DNA of 64,000 nt from CAWJFP01 sp963842155 (GCA_963842155.1 CAWJFP010000040.1:124001-188000), one strand, 5' to 3'. Shown: positions 1 to 9,944, counted from the stretch's first letter. Program-made: numbers and translations. Notes: generated by a model from the sequence alone, not told the origin.

Positions 1-580
1 TCGAGACCGGCGTCACGAGCGCTGCATCGAGCTCGCCTTTGCCGACCGCCTCGATCATCTCGTCCTCGAAGGCGAAGGGGATGGTGCGCAAGCCCTGCTC
101 GCCGAGGGTCACGCTGGCGACCGAGCCCACCATCGCGCCGACGCGCAGCTTCTTGCCCTTGAGGTCGTCATAGGAGCCGATTCCGCCAAGGCCTTGGCGC
201 AACGCGATCGCTACGCCGCTCTCGTTATAGGGCCGAGAGAGGCGCATATGGCTCGCGGCGGCGATCTCCTGGTCCACGATCGTGTCGAGCAGGATATCGC
301 AGTCGACGCGCGGCACCTGGTTGGCGAAGATCACCCAACCGACCTCGAAGCCGACGCCGAGCTCCTTCGCCAACGCCTCGCCGAGCTCGAGCTGGAAGCC
401 GCGCTTCTCGCCGTTGCGGCTCGAAAAAGGCAGCGCGTTGGGGTTGGCGCAAAGCACGAGGCTGCCGCGCTCGCGGATCGAATCGAGCGGACGCGCCGGC
501 GCGCGGGCGGAGAAGACGATTGCCGCGGACATGCTGAGCGCGGCGGCGAGCAAGCCGACGCAGGGGCGGATGCCTCCCAT
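1..580 (-). CDS. Periplasmic solute-binding protein (family 3), XoxJ-like, partial
   Basis: This minus-strand gene runs off the left edge of the window; 193 codons are visible from the ATG at 580. The first ~28 residues form a signal peptide (hydrophobic stretch then SARAPARP). It continues with the pattern of extracellular binding proteins family 3: LDSIRERGSLVLCANPNALP at the start of the mature protein, GFQLELGEALAKELG, and later LKGKKLRVGAMVGSVAS. The start overlaps the stop of the cytochrome c gene by one base (TGATG), so the two are co-translated. Binding proteins in this position, after a PQQ dehydrogenase and a cytochrome c, are called XoxJ/MoxJ and are thought to help activate the dehydrogenase in the periplasm; that role is inferred from context. 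No transporter permease is seen beside it. Confidence 0.85.
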   Translation of the reverse strand, partial: MGGIRPCVGLLAAALSMSAAIVFSARAPARPLDSIRERGSLVLCANPNALPFSSRNGEKRGFQLELGEALAKELGVGFEVGWVIFANQVPRVDCDILLDTIVDQEIAAASHMRLSRPYNESGVAIALRQGLGGIGSYDDLKGKKLRVGAMVGSVASVTLGEQGLRTIPFAFEDEMIEAVGKGELDAALVTPVS

Positions 581-933
581 CAACTCGCCTCCGGCTTGAG
601 ATTGCGGATATAGGCGATGATGTCGCGAATGTCGGCCTCCGAGAGCGAGGCGCCGAAGGCCGGCATGCGGCCCGGCGAGCCATGCTGGACGCGGTTCATG
701 ATGAAGGCGTCGTCGCGCGCGGTGTTCATGAGCTGCGGACCCCTGGCCGCTTTGCGCCCGGCTCCCTCGTGGCACCAGCCGCAGCCGTTGGCGGCGAAGA
801 GTTCGGCCCCGTGCTTGACCCGCGCCGCCGGATCGACCGTATCGGCCGCGCGCGCCGGCATCTCGATGCCGACAGCAAGAGCCGATGCGGCGGCAACAGC
901 CATCGCGACGCCATAAAAGGTCCAGCGTTTCAT
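580..933 (-). CDS. Small periplasmic c-type cytochrome, XoxG-like
   Basis: A 117-residue class I cytochrome c. Residues 1-29 are a signal peptide ending in ARA. The heme site is CGWCH at residues 51-55 and the likely axial methionine is M90 in GRMPAFG. It carries one heme, so the mature protein is about 9 kDa. It lies between a PQQ alcohol dehydrogenase and a family 3 binding protein on the same strand, and so is most likely the electron acceptor of that dehydrogenase. The gap to the dehydrogenase is 198 bases and holds a strong stem-loop. Heme ligation is seen directly; the partner is inferred from gene order. Confidence 0.88.
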   Translation of the reverse strand: MKRWTFYGVAMAVAAASALAVGIEMPARAADTVDPAARVKHGAELFAANGCGWCHEGAGRKAARGPQLMNTARDDAFIMNRVQHGSPGRMPAFGASLSEADIRDIIAYIRNLKPEAS

Positions 934-1085
934 CCTACGACGATGTGCGGTCGAATTGTCCCGGGACGGGTTGGCCGCACCCCCGTCCGATCGCGCGCCC
1001 TCGCAAGCCGGGCATAATAACTCACAAGGCGGTGGCCGGACAAGGACCGGAAATCGCTGGCGCGCGGCCGAAGGGGCGCGTCCCC

Positions 1086-1111
1086 GGCGCCCCCCTTGCG
1101 GGGCAGGCGCC
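1086..1111 (-). other. Strong stem-loop between dehydrogenase and cytochrome genes
   Basis: Two GGCGCC blocks (1086-1091 and 1106-1111) and CCCC/GGGG (1092-1095, 1100-1103) pair around a four-base loop, with a two-base bulge. No T run follows on the minus strand, so it is not a classical intrinsic terminator. It may protect the upstream mRNA end or set the ratio of dehydrogenase to cytochrome. Confidence 0.45.
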
Positions 1112-1131
1112 GGAGCCGGATCGAAGGCCCG

Positions 1132-2872
1132 CTATTCCTTGGGCAACGCGTAGACGACCAGCGCGCCCGTGTCATGCTCCATATGCTTGTAGGGGCCGCC
1201 GAAGAGATCGGCGTAGCCGTCGCTGTCGAGGCTCATGCCGCCGGTCACGACCGCGATATATTGCTTTCCGCCGGCGGTATAGGTGACGATGCCGCCATTG
1301 TGCGTGGCGCCGTCATTGCCGTTCCAGAGATCCTTGCCGCTCGTGGCATCGAGCGCATGCAGCCATCCCCGCGCATCGGGCACGAAGACGAGGCCGCCCG
1401 CCGTGGAGAGCAGGCTCGCGAGTGGCGGCTCGGGGAAGTTGACCGACCATTTCACCTCCCCGCTGATCGGGTTGCGCGCGTCGACATGGCCGTGCGCCTT
1501 CTCGCCCGGCGGGTCCTTGAAGGTGAATTGCGCGCCGATATTGAGCTGCACCACCGGCTCGGTCACGGGATTGGTCTTCTGGATGTCGAGGTCCATGCAC
1601 CATTCCTGGCCGATCTTGTAGTAGAGCCCGGTCTGCGGATCGTAGGTGCCCGAGGCCCAGCTTATGCCGCCGGCGATCGCGGGGCAGAGATTCTCCTCCT
1701 TGCCCGCGCCCACGTCGCGCCGCCCGATGAGCTCGCCCGTCTTCGGGTCGATGCTTTTCACGAAATTGCTGTTCTTGACGAGGTCGTAGACGTTCTCGAT
1801 CTTGGCGTCGGCCCGGTCGTAGACGAAGATGTAGCCGCTCTTGTTGGCGTGAACGTAATATTTCTTCGTCGCCGCGGTCGACCGCGACGAACTCGCCGAC
1901 GGCGCTGTCGAAGTCCCACGCGTCGTGCGGCAGCTCCTGATGGTAGAACTTGAGCGCGCCCGTGTCGGGATCGAGGGCGATCACCGAGGTGGTGTAGAGA
2001 TTGTCGCCTGGCCTGGCGCCGTTATGCTTGAAATCGCTGCCCGACCAGTCGAAGAGCGGCGCGGGGTTCGCGGTGCCCCACCAGACGCTGTTGGTCTCCG
2101 CGTCATAGGTGCCGGGCATCCAGCCGCCGCCGCCGCCCGTGCGCCAGGTCTCGTTCTCCCAGGTCTTCATGGCCTCGGGCGTTCCCGCAACCGTCTGGAA
2201 TTCCCATATTTTCTGGCCGGTCTTGGCGTCGATGCCGAAGATCGGGCCGCGGCCCGGCCACTCGCCGCCCTGGGCGCCGATGATCACCTTGTCCTTGACC
2301 GCGAGGGGCGCGCCGGTGAAGCCGACGGTCAGCTTCTCGGAGTTGATCAGCTTGGTCTCCCACACGACCTTGCCGCTGCTCTGGTCGAGCGCGAAGAGGC
2401 GGCCGTCGACGGTGCCGATATAGAGCTTGCCGTCGCTCATCGCCATGCCGCGGTTGTAGGGCGAGTGGGTTTGGCGCGCGATGAGGTCCTCGTTTAGCTT
2501 GGGCACGAAGGACCAGAGCACCTCGCCGGTGTCGCCCTTGAGCGCGAAGACCTTGCTGTAGGAGGCCGAGTAGTAAAGGATGCCGTCCTTCACCAAGGGC
2601 ATGGACTGCACGCCGCGCGTCGAGCGGCCGACCTCGTGGATCCAAGCGATCTTGAGGTCCTTCACGTTGCCGGTGTCGATCTGATTGAGCGCGCTGTAGT
2701 GCCAGGACTTGTAGCTGCCGTGATAGGTCAGCCAATCGTTCGGGTCCTTGTCCGCGTTGAGCAGCGCCTGCGCGCTCTGCGCATGGGCCGGCGCGAGCGC
2801 CAGGCCCATGAGCCCCACCGCCGCCGCGACGAACATGGCTGCGGTGGTCATCAAGCTTTCCCTTATCTTCAT
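1132..2872 (-). CDS. PQQ-dependent alcohol dehydrogenase, XoxF/ExaF-type (one frameshift)
   Basis: Periplasmic quinoprotein dehydrogenase, 579 residues once a +1 shift near 1876 is corrected. I use the ATG at 2872 because GGAGG lies just before it; an ATG 18 bases upstream would overlap that site. The signal peptide ends at AHA (residue 31). The propeller pattern is clear, for example WLTYHGSYKSWHYSALNQID near the mature start. Metal and catalytic positions: E204 in GGEW, N269 in TANP, D320 and D322 in WDFD. The aspartate two residues after the catalytic aspartate is the hallmark of lanthanide-dependent enzymes; calcium enzymes carry Ala, Ser or Thr there. I see no adjacent cysteine pair, which most methanol dehydrogenases have. 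Substrate (methanol, ethanol or other) cannot be read from sequence. It is first in an operon with cytochrome c and binding-protein genes. Confidence 0.85.
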
Positions 2873-3072
2873 TCCCCCGTTCCTCCCCATAGAGATTTGA
2901 TGGATGGACGCGACAACGGCAGTTGCTCGATCCAGCGCCCTCCGAGGTTATATCTCCTCGGATATATCGCCTGATTGCAATTATGCAAGGAACAGCCGCA
3001 TCGATGTCAAGACTCTATCGCAAAGCCAGGAAATTTCGATGGCGGGCGTCGCCGGCAGGCTGAAGCCGACCC

Positions 3073-3104
3073 AAAAAAAAGGCGGCGCCCCGAAGGACGC
3101 CGCC
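3073..3104 (-). terminator. Rho-independent terminator of the iorAB-like operon
   Basis: On the minus strand a 7-bp GC stem (GGCGGCG/CGCCGCC, 3098-3104 with 3081-3087) with a ten-base loop is followed by eight T. It starts 27 bases after the stop of the molybdenum-enzyme large subunit. It separates that operon from the dehydrogenase operon. Confidence 0.9.
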
Positions 3105-3130
3105 CTCATCACGTAACCCGAGCAGTCAGA

Positions 3131-5440
3131 TCAGCTGCTCTTCATCGCCATCGCCGCCTTCACCGAATCGGCATTGATCGGCAGCGAGCGGACGCGCACG
3201 CCGACCGCGTTGAACACCGCATTGCCGATGGCGGGCGCCACGACCGTGACCGCGGGCTCGCCCACGCCGACCGGATGTCCGCCCGGCGTCAGGATGGTGA
3301 TGTCGAGCTCCGGAATGTCGGCCATGCGGGCCGGCGTATAGCTGTCGTACATGTTCTGCTCGATGCCGCCATTCTTCATGGTGGCTTTCTCCAACGTGGC
3401 CAGGCTGAAACCCCAAAGCGTCGCGCCTTCCATCTGCGCGCGAGCGCCGTCGGGGTTGACCGTGATGCCGAGATCCGACACCACGGTGAGCTTCTGCACC
3501 TTGACCTCGCCGCTCGTCGGATTGACGGCGACTTGCGCCGCACAAGCCGTCCAGGTCGCGGTGCCCCGCTCCTGGGCACTGACGCAGGCGATGCCGATGC
3601 CGCTGTTCTTCGGCAGCTGCGTCACGCCATAGCCCGACTTGCCGGCCGCCAACTTGAGCACGTTGGCGAGCTTCTCCGCGCCACCGGCGTTCTTGCCCGC
3701 ACCGTCCAGCATGGCCAGCCGCATGGCGACCGGATCCTGGCCGGTGGCGTGCGCGACTTCGTCCATGAAGCTCTCGACCGCCCAGAATGTCCAGCCGGGC
3801 GCGACCGAGCGAAGCTGGCCCGAAGGCGTCGCCTTCTGCGCCATCTCGTTGAGGAAGCTGCGCGCGGTGTGGTTCGGCACCGTATACCAATAGTCGGCGC
3901 CGTTCATGGTGAAGCCGTCGAGCGCCCCCTTCTTGTCGACCGAGGGGGTGAGGAACGCGGGGATGCCCCAGCGCTTGGTCGGCCAGGCGCAGACGACGTC
4001 CTGCTCCATGGCCACGATCTTGTTGTTCGCATCCACGCCCGCGCTGATCTTCTGGTAGGTGAGCGGCCTGGTGAAATCCATCACCATGTCGTCTTCGCGC
4101 GCATAGATGACCTTCACCGGCTTGCCGAGATCCTTGGCCGCCAAGGCCGCGGGGATCAGCATCTCGCCCTCCAGCCTGCGGCCGAAGCCGCCGCCTAGAT
4201 AATGCTGATGGAGGACGACCTTCTTGGCATCGACGCCGAGTGCCGCGGCCACCAGTCCGATCGAACGCGTGGCGAACTGGTTGCCGTTGTAGAGATGCCA
4301 GGTATCGGTCTTTTCATCGTAGGAGGCCGTGGCGTTCATCGGCTCCAGCGGCGCGTGGATGTTGAGGGAGGTGAGATATTCCGCCTCCAATTTCTTCGTC
4401 GCCTTCCCCATGGCCGCGGCCGAGTTGCCGTCCTTGACGAACAGCAGTCCGGTCGAGCCGTCCTTCTGCAGGCGTTTCGCCTCGGCGATGATGGAGTTGC
4501 TCGACACGTTGGCGTTGGGGCCGAGATCGTAATCCACCTTGAGCGCATCGGCGGCCTTCTTCGCACCCCAATAGGTCGTGGCGACGGCGACGACCCAGCC
4601 CGTGATGCTCATCGTCTTGTCGTCGATCACGACGGCCTTGATGAAGCCCTTGACCTTCTTGGCCTCGCTGTCGTCGACCGACTTTACCGTGGCGCCGTAA
4701 CGCACCGGCGGAACCTTGGTCCGGCCATAAAGCATGCCGGGAAGGTGCGCGTCGATGCCGTATTTCACCGTGCCGTTGGTCTTGCCGGGAATGTCGATCG
4801 AGGGCACGGACTTGGTGACGAACTTGTAGCTCGCCGGGGTCTTGAGGGTGATGGCCTTGAGCTCGTCGGCCGACCACACCTTGTTGGCCTTTCCGGAAGC
4901 CACGATCTTCGCGTAGCTGATCCACTTGCTCGAGCCGCTATGCATCACCCTCGAGTCCGAGGCGGTGCATTCGCTCGCCGGCACCTTCAGTATTTCGGAG
5001 CCCGCTTCGATCAAGGTGATGCGGCCCGCAGCACCCGCGCGCGACATGGCGTCGAAGTTGAAATTCGTGCTCCAGCTTCCGCCGGTGACGACCGCGCCGA
5101 GCACCGGGTCGACCAAGGTGGGATCGCCCGTCAGGTTGATGGTGATGTCCTTCCATGAGCATTCGAGCTCTTCCGCGACCATCTGCGCGATGGTCGAGGC
5201 GATGCGCTGGCCCATGTCGGCCTTGGCCACGTTGATGGTGACCTTGCCGGCCTTGTCGATGCTGTACCAGACCGTGGGGCCGAAGGCGGCCGGCATGCCT
5301 GCCGCCAGCGCTTCCTGCACCCCGCCGACCAGCTTCAGCGGGTCGACAAAGCCCATCACCAATCCGGTCGCGGCCGTGCCGACGAGAAAAGAACGTCGGG
5401 ATACGCCATCGGGCGTCATCATGTTTCGTTGCTCCGTCAT
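3131..5440 (-). CDS. iorB: Isoquinoline 1-oxidoreductase-type molybdopterin subunit (aldehyde/N-heterocycle oxidoreductase)
   Basis: Large catalytic subunit of the xanthine oxidase family, 769 residues from the ATG at 5440, which has GGGAGGG eight bases before it and lies 11 bases after the small-subunit stop. The N-terminus has a twin-arginine signal, SRRSFLVG at residues 14-21, so the enzyme is probably exported folded with its cofactor to the periplasm. The cofactor loop GGGFGRR and the C-terminal GVGEPA, which carries the general-base glutamate, are intact. Enzymes of this two-subunit type lack a separate FAD subunit and usually pass electrons to a cytochrome c; none is adjacent. The substrate could be an N-heterocycle or an aldehyde, and the annotation to isoquinoline is by family only. 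Confidence 0.85.
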   Translation of the reverse strand: MTEQRNMMTPDGVSRRSFLVGTAATGLVMGFVDPLKLVGGVQEALAAGMPAAFGPTVWYSIDKAGKVTINVAKADMGQRIASTIAQMVAEELECSWKDITINLTGDPTLVDPVLGAVVTGGSWSTNFNFDAMSRAGAAGRITLIEAGSEILKVPASECTASDSRVMHSGSSKWISYAKIVASGKANKVWSADELKAITLKTPASYKFVTKSVPSIDIPGKTNGTVKYGIDAHLPGMLYGRTKVPPVRYGATVKSVDDSEAKKVKGFIKAVVIDDKTMSITGWVVAVATTYWGAKKAADALKVDYDLGPNANVSSNSIIAEAKRLQKDGSTGLLFVKDGNSAAAMGKATKKLEAEYLTSLNIHAPLEPMNATASYDEKTDTWHLYNGNQFATRSIGLVAAALGVDAKKVVLHQHYLGGGFGRRLEGEMLIPAALAAKDLGKPVKVIYAREDDMVMDFTRPLTYQKISAGVDANNKIVAMEQDVVCAWPTKRWGIPAFLTPSVDKKGALDGFTMNGADYWYTVPNHTARSFLNEMAQKATPSGQLRSVAPGWTFWAVESFMDEVAHATGQDPVAMRLAMLDGAGKNAGGAEKLANVLKLAAGKSGYGVTQLPKNSGIGIACVSAQERGTATWTACAAQVAVNPTSGEVKVQKLTVVSDLGITVNPDGARAQMEGATLWGFSLATLEKATMKNGGIEQNMYDSYTPARMADIPELDITILTPGGHPVGVGEPAVTVVAPAIGNAVFNAVGVRVRSLPINADSVKAAMAMKSS

Positions 5441-5451
5441 CGTTCCCTCCC

Positions 5452-5904
5452 CTAGGCCTGCATGTCCTTGGCCGCGCGCAAAACCGCGCGCTGAATGCGC
5501 GTGTAGGTCATGCAGCGGCAAAGGTTACCGTTCATGTTGTCGACGATTTCGGCGACCGTCGGGTTCTTGTTCTTCGCCAGCAGCGAAGCAGCCTGCATGA
5601 TCTGGCCGGACTGGCAGTAGCCGCATTGCGGCACCTGCTCGGCGATCCACGCCTTCTGCAGCGGATGTTTGCTGCCGAGACCCTCGATCGTGGTGACCTT
5701 CTTGCCTGCCAACGACCCGACAGGGGTTTGGCAGGAGCGCACCGCCTCGCCGTTGACATGGACCGTACAGGCCCCACATAGGCCGGCGCCGCAGCCGAAC
5801 TTCGTGCCGGTCATCTGCAGATGCTCGCGAATCACCCATAAGAGCGGGGTGTCGCTCTCCACATCGACTTGATGGCTATGCCCATTGATGATGACTGTGA
5901 TCAT
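5452..5904 (-). CDS. iorA: [2Fe-2S] small subunit of the isoquinoline oxidoreductase-type enzyme
   Basis: A 150-residue protein with two iron-sulfur clusters. The plant-type ferredoxin cluster is in FGCGAGLCGACTVH followed by SCQTP, and the second in the helical domain is CGYCQSGQIMQA with CRCMTYTRIQRA. Length and order match the small subunits of molybdenum hydroxylases. It has no signal peptide; it would be carried out of the cell by the Tat signal of the large subunit. GGAGGGAAC precedes the ATG. It begins the operon and is followed 11 bases on by the large subunit. Confidence 0.92.
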   Translation of the reverse strand: MITVIINGHSHQVDVESDTPLLWVIREHLQMTGTKFGCGAGLCGACTVHVNGEAVRSCQTPVGSLAGKKVTTIEGLGSKHPLQKAWIAEQVPQCGYCQSGQIMQAASLLAKNKNPTVAEIVDNMNGNLCRCMTYTRIQRAVLRAAKDMQA

Positions 5905-6257
5905 GTTCCCTCCATGTGCTGCAGCGCCCTTCTGGACGGTGCATCTCCCGACGCCGCCAGAATGGGGCGTGTCGCATTCCCGTTCCTATGGACCTGGCCA
6001 TCGCTTACCGCGGCGCTCTCCCTCGCCGCGTCGTTCCGGCATAGCCCCTTGGGAGTCCTGATTGCCGGTTCCTCCCGAATTGAAGAAACCTTACCAGATT
6101 TAAAATGATGACGCCAATGCCTTATCCGTGGGAAAGTTCCCACTATTTCGATATATTTATATGGATATAGCGATTAACATGGCTATATTTGAAGTAATAC
6201 ATCGCCTCTTCACGCCGCTAAAGAAGGCTCAGCGCGACGGCCGGACGGATGGGAGGC
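5905..6257. other. Noncoding region with a short inverted repeat upstream of iorAB
   Basis: This 353-base stretch separates the iorA start from the 3' end of the phosphoesterase gene. It is AT-rich around 6080-6200, unlike its neighbours. GTGGGAA (6128-6134) and TTCCCAC (6137-6143) form an inverted repeat with a two-base centre, a plausible operator for the divergent-looking iorAB promoter. I see no convincing gene, and no clear sigma-70 or sigma-54 promoter. Confidence 0.4.
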
Positions 6258-7629
6258 TCAGAAACGGAAGGCGCCGGCGAGATCGCCCACCTGCTCTTCG
6301 CGCTCGGGATTCAAAAGCGGCAGGCCGTAGCGCTCTTCGATGAATTTAAGGATCGAGGTCGTATCGTAGGGCGCATGATCCACGAAAGCCTCGCGGGCGA
6401 AGGGCGAGAGGAGGATCGTCGGGACGCGGCTGCCGGGCCCCCACCGATCGCGTTTGGGCGGCCCGACATGGTCCCAATAGCCTCCATTCTCGTCATAAGT
6501 GACGATGATCGCCGCATGAGCCCAGAGAGGCGCTTTGCCGGATCAATTCGACGACCTCGGATACCTTGTCGTCGCCCTTCGTCAGCTCGGCATAGCCGGG
6601 ATGCTGATTCTCGTCGCCGAGCGGCTTCCAGAACACCACCGAAGGCAGGCTGTTCGCCCGGATCGCCGCGATCATCTCCTTCTCGTCCTTGAGATGCGCC
6701 GCCCGCGCCGTGGTGCCGTCGCCAAATTGCTTGAAATAGGCCAAAGGCTGATGGTGATATTGGAACAGGGGGTCGGGGTGGCCGGCGAGGGCGTCGTCCC
6801 AGCCGCCCGAATACCAGGCCCAGGCGATTCCCTTCTCGTCGAGCTGGTCGCCGATCGTCTTCAACCCCTCGAGCGGAGGCAACAGCCAGCGAGGGTCGGC
6901 GATCGAGGCCGGATGCGGCGCGTGGGTCGAATAGATCGTATTGACGGCGAAGCCGTCCGGCGTCACGGCCCCGTCTTTCACCAGATTGCCCGCCCCGTCG
7001 AGCTGGGCCGTGATCTCCGGCGGCGCCCCGGGATATCGCGGCGTGCAGGCGCAGACGAGCCAGAAATGATTCAGGAACGAGTCGCCGAAGGCGGCATGGA
7101 AGAAATTGTCCGCAAGCACGTAGCGCTTGGCGAGGCCCCAGAGCTTCGTCCTGCTGATGTCGTAATTGCCCATGGTGAGGCCGGCGGCGTCGGAATAGGC
7201 CGCGAACTTGTCCATCCTTCCGCCGTCGATCTGCGCCTGCTCTTGGTAGAAGCGATGCACGAGGTCGCCGGTCTTCTGGTCGATCGGCACATATTTGTCG
7301 ATTTCGAAGGGGCGGTTCGGCAGGTCGGGCGGAAAGCGCGGATCGGGCGCGGGCGGCTTGCGCCCGACGTCGATCGCCGGCGGCAGCGTCGCGAAGACCT
7401 TGCCGTCCTTGTCGCGCTGGATCGCCCCGTCGCCCGCGTTCGCGAGGCCGTTCGCCCCGGGAAAGCGTCCGTACAGATTGTCGAAGCTATGGTTCTCCAG
7501 ATAGATCACTATGATGTGATCGATCTGGGCGAGGCCCGCGGGTGACTCGGACCGGGCCGCCGCGGGCAGCAACCCAAGCGCCAGCGCGGCGCAAGCAACG
7601 ACAAGCGTCGCTCGCTCGCGAGACCGCAT
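6258..7629 (-). CDS. Secreted phosphoesterase (acid phosphatase/phospholipase C family, one frameshift)
   Basis: A 456-residue protein after correction of a +1 shift near 6527 (natural reading SALWAHAAIIVTYDENGG). The ATG at 7629 has GGGAGGAG just upstream; residues 1-27 are a signal peptide ending in AARS. The N-terminal IDHIIVIYLENHSFDNLYG is the family signature, with the metal-binding and nucleophile region in E-N-x-S, and the C-terminal half adds VTYDENGGYWDHVGPP, which supplies further metal ligands. This family includes AcpA-like acid phosphatases and phospholipases C that cleave phosphate esters in the periplasm or outside the cell. The exact substrate is unknown. It stands alone. Confidence 0.85.
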
Positions 7630-7770
7630 TCTGATCTCCTCCCTTGTCGAGCATCCATGCCAGGAGCCCGCCCTGCCGGGACGACCATGGCGCGGCCTTT
7701 GCCGGCGCGCTAGCAAGGTTTCATGACAATGCCGTCATGGCAATTGCGCGGCGCGCCGCCGCCGCGACGA

Positions 7771-8298
7771 TCAAGGCACCGATTTCGCCGCCGCCGCGGC
7801 ATGTCGGGAGCGCCATAATGCAGGATCGGTGAAGCTGCCGGCCCACAGACCGGCGCCGGTGGCCTTGGCTTCCGCCTCGGGCTCGCCATAATCGAGACCG
7901 ACGGGGTCGTTGATGACGGCCAAGCCATCGGCCACCATGGCACGGTTGAGCTCGGTCTCGCCGGCGAAGCAGAGTCCCGATAGGCCGCCCTGCGCGGCGC
8001 GCCCCGCCACGGTGCAGCGCACGGGCCGGCCGGCAATCAATGTGGCGAGCCTTTGCGCGGCCTCGCGCCCGCAAGGCCAATCCCTGCCGTCGCGTTGGCA
8101 AATCTGCTCGAGTCCCGGAGACAGCACGCCGACGAGGCGGACGAGGGTGCCTCGAAGGGCAAGAGTGCTGCCATCGACCACCCTTGCCGCGCTGACCAGG
8201 GAATCGTTTCCGCGGGCGTTCTCCTCTTGCGCCGTCGCCGCGCAGCATGACAAGAGCATGACCGAGGACGCAAAAAGGGCGGAAACCATCATTCGCAT
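7771..8298 (-). CDS. Secreted thermonuclease-fold (SNase-like) protein
   Basis: About 175 residues from the ATG at 8298, with a signal peptide (MVSALFASSVMLLSCCAATA). The mature part resembles the staphylococcal nuclease OB-fold: SAARVVDGSTLALRGTLVRLVGV then CGREAAQRLATLIAGRPVRC and a tail GLWAGSFTDP. The usual catalytic pattern (Asp plus Arg-Glu-Arg residues) is not complete: LVRLVGV has the strand but the expected I-D-APE motif is altered to LSPGLEQ. It may therefore bind rather than cut nucleic acid. Six cysteines suggest disulfides. An upstream TTG start would add six residues. Confidence 0.65.
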   Translation of the reverse strand: MRMMVSALFASSVMLLSCCAATAQEENARGNDSLVSAARVVDGSTLALRGTLVRLVGVLSPGLEQICQRDGRDWPCGREAAQRLATLIAGRPVRCTVAGRAAQGGLSGLCFAGETELNRAMVADGLAVINDPVGLDYGEPEAEAKATGAGLWAGSFTDPALWRSRHAAAAAKSVP

Positions 8299-8456
8299 GG
8301 GCGGATAGTTAGGCAACCGGACGCCCCCTCTTCAAGGCCTCGCATGGCGAAATTCTGCCGTTCGGCGGGCCGTCATTCATAATTCATCAAGGATTTGCGG
8401 TGCAATTTAGGGCTGGCGTTCCGCGTCTCTGTCCGTGAGGTCAAGCGCAGGATAGG

Positions 8457-9838
8457 ATGAACACGACGGTACGAGAGCCAACGCAAGGCACCTTGATGGA
8501 AACCCTCGCACGGGTGCTCGTGACGAGCGCGGACTTGCGTCGCGCGCGCGCCCTTGCCACGCGCCTGGCCGCCCGCGGCTACGCCACGATTCCGGCCGAG
8601 GCCGGCATGGGGGCGCTGAAGACGCTACGCGAGGCCCAGCCCGACCTCGTGGTCGTCGACGCCGAGGCCGACGGGCCGCGGGCGATCGCCCTTGCCGAGG
8701 GCGTCAAATCGAGCGCCGATACGCGCCATATTCCGGTTGCGATCCTGGCGCCCAAGGCGAATATGCAGTTCCGCCGCGCCTGCCTCGCCGCGGGCGCCGA
8801 CGACGTGATCACCGGCGACGTTCCCGACGCGGTGCTGGTCGCGCGGCTCACGCCGCTCATCCGACTCGCCACCATGACCAACGAGCTGCGCGCCCGACGC
8901 GAGACCTTGCGCGACATGGGCATTCGGTTCGAGCCGAGCAAGATCGAGGCGGCATCGCGCGAGCCGAGCGTGCTCATGATGGCGACCGAGGCTACCGCCG
9001 CGGACGGCAAGGCCGTTGCCCGCGCCCTCGCGGACGATTGCCTGGTCTCCTTCAGCACCGACGTATTCGAGGCGGCGGAGCTGCTGATCGGCGCCAATTT
9101 CGACGCGCTCGCCATCGCCGCGGAAGACGAGGTCGAGCGGACGCTCTATCTCTGCTCGCATATCCGCAACAATCCGCGCCTCTTCAACCTGCCCATCCTG
9201 GTGATCGCCGACAAGAACAGCTTCCCTGATCCGGCGACGCCTTATCAGCGCGGCGCCTCGCTGGTGCTGCACCGCCCCCTCGACCCCGCCGAGCTCCACG
9301 ATCAGGCGCTGACGCTCGCCCGCCGCCAACGCACCATCTACGCGGTGCGGCGCCAGCTCGCCGATTCGCTCGCCGAATTCGACGCGCGACGAGCCGACCG
9401 GGCTGTTCGCCCGCCCCTTCTTCGCCAGCCATCTGAGCCGCCTCATCGAGGCGGCGGGACTGTCGCAAAAGCCGCTCTCGCTCGTCCTCTTCGAGGTCGA
9501 GAACGTGGCCTGGTTCGAGCGTCAGTTCGGCGCGCCGGCGCGCGCCAGCGCCCTCCATCAGGTGGCGCGCTGGATCGCGGGCTTGGTGCGCGCCGAGGAC
9601 ATGCCGGCACGGGTCGAGGACGGCGCGATCGCCGTGGCGCTGCCGGACACCGGGCGCGAGGAAGCGCTCGTCGTGGCGCACCGCATCGCGGGCGTGCTGC
9701 TCAACACCAATTTCACGGTCGAGGATTTCGAAGGACGCCGACCCGCTCCGTGTCTGGCTCGGCACCGGCACCGCCTCGGCCGAGCCCGGCGACACGGTCG
9801 ACGGGCTGATCGCCCGCGCCCGCGCCCATCTGCGCTGA
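8457..9838 (+). CDS. PleD-like response regulator: REC-REC-degenerate GGDEF (two frameshifts)
   Basis: A 459-residue cytoplasmic signalling protein after correction of two +1 shifts near 9386 and 9730. The first receiver domain (residues ~18-135) keeps the phospho-acceptor in LVVVDAEADG. The second (~165-300) has lost it (AIAAEDE). The C-terminal domain opens with DEPTGLFARPFFASHL, the usual start of a diguanylate cyclase, but the GGDEF loop reads ARVEDGAIAVALPD, so it should not make c-di-GMP. In intact PleD proteins this layout controls polar development. Here it may act as a phosphorylation-dependent partner or c-di-GMP-independent scaffold. AGGATAGG precedes the ATG. It stands alone. Confidence 0.75.
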
Positions 9839-9944
9839 GGCTTGCGGGCGTCCGGCCCTGCTTCCCAAGTAGGCCGGCTTGCCAAGCTTCGGGCCCAGGC
9901 CCGAGCATCTGGTTTTCGACCCCGGTCGGCGCTATCTTTTGCGC

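Noticed and set aside
6100..6200. Possible mobile element or foreign DNA in the AT-rich gap before iorAB
   Set aside because: No transposase, terminal repeats or gene; a promoter region explains the base composition.
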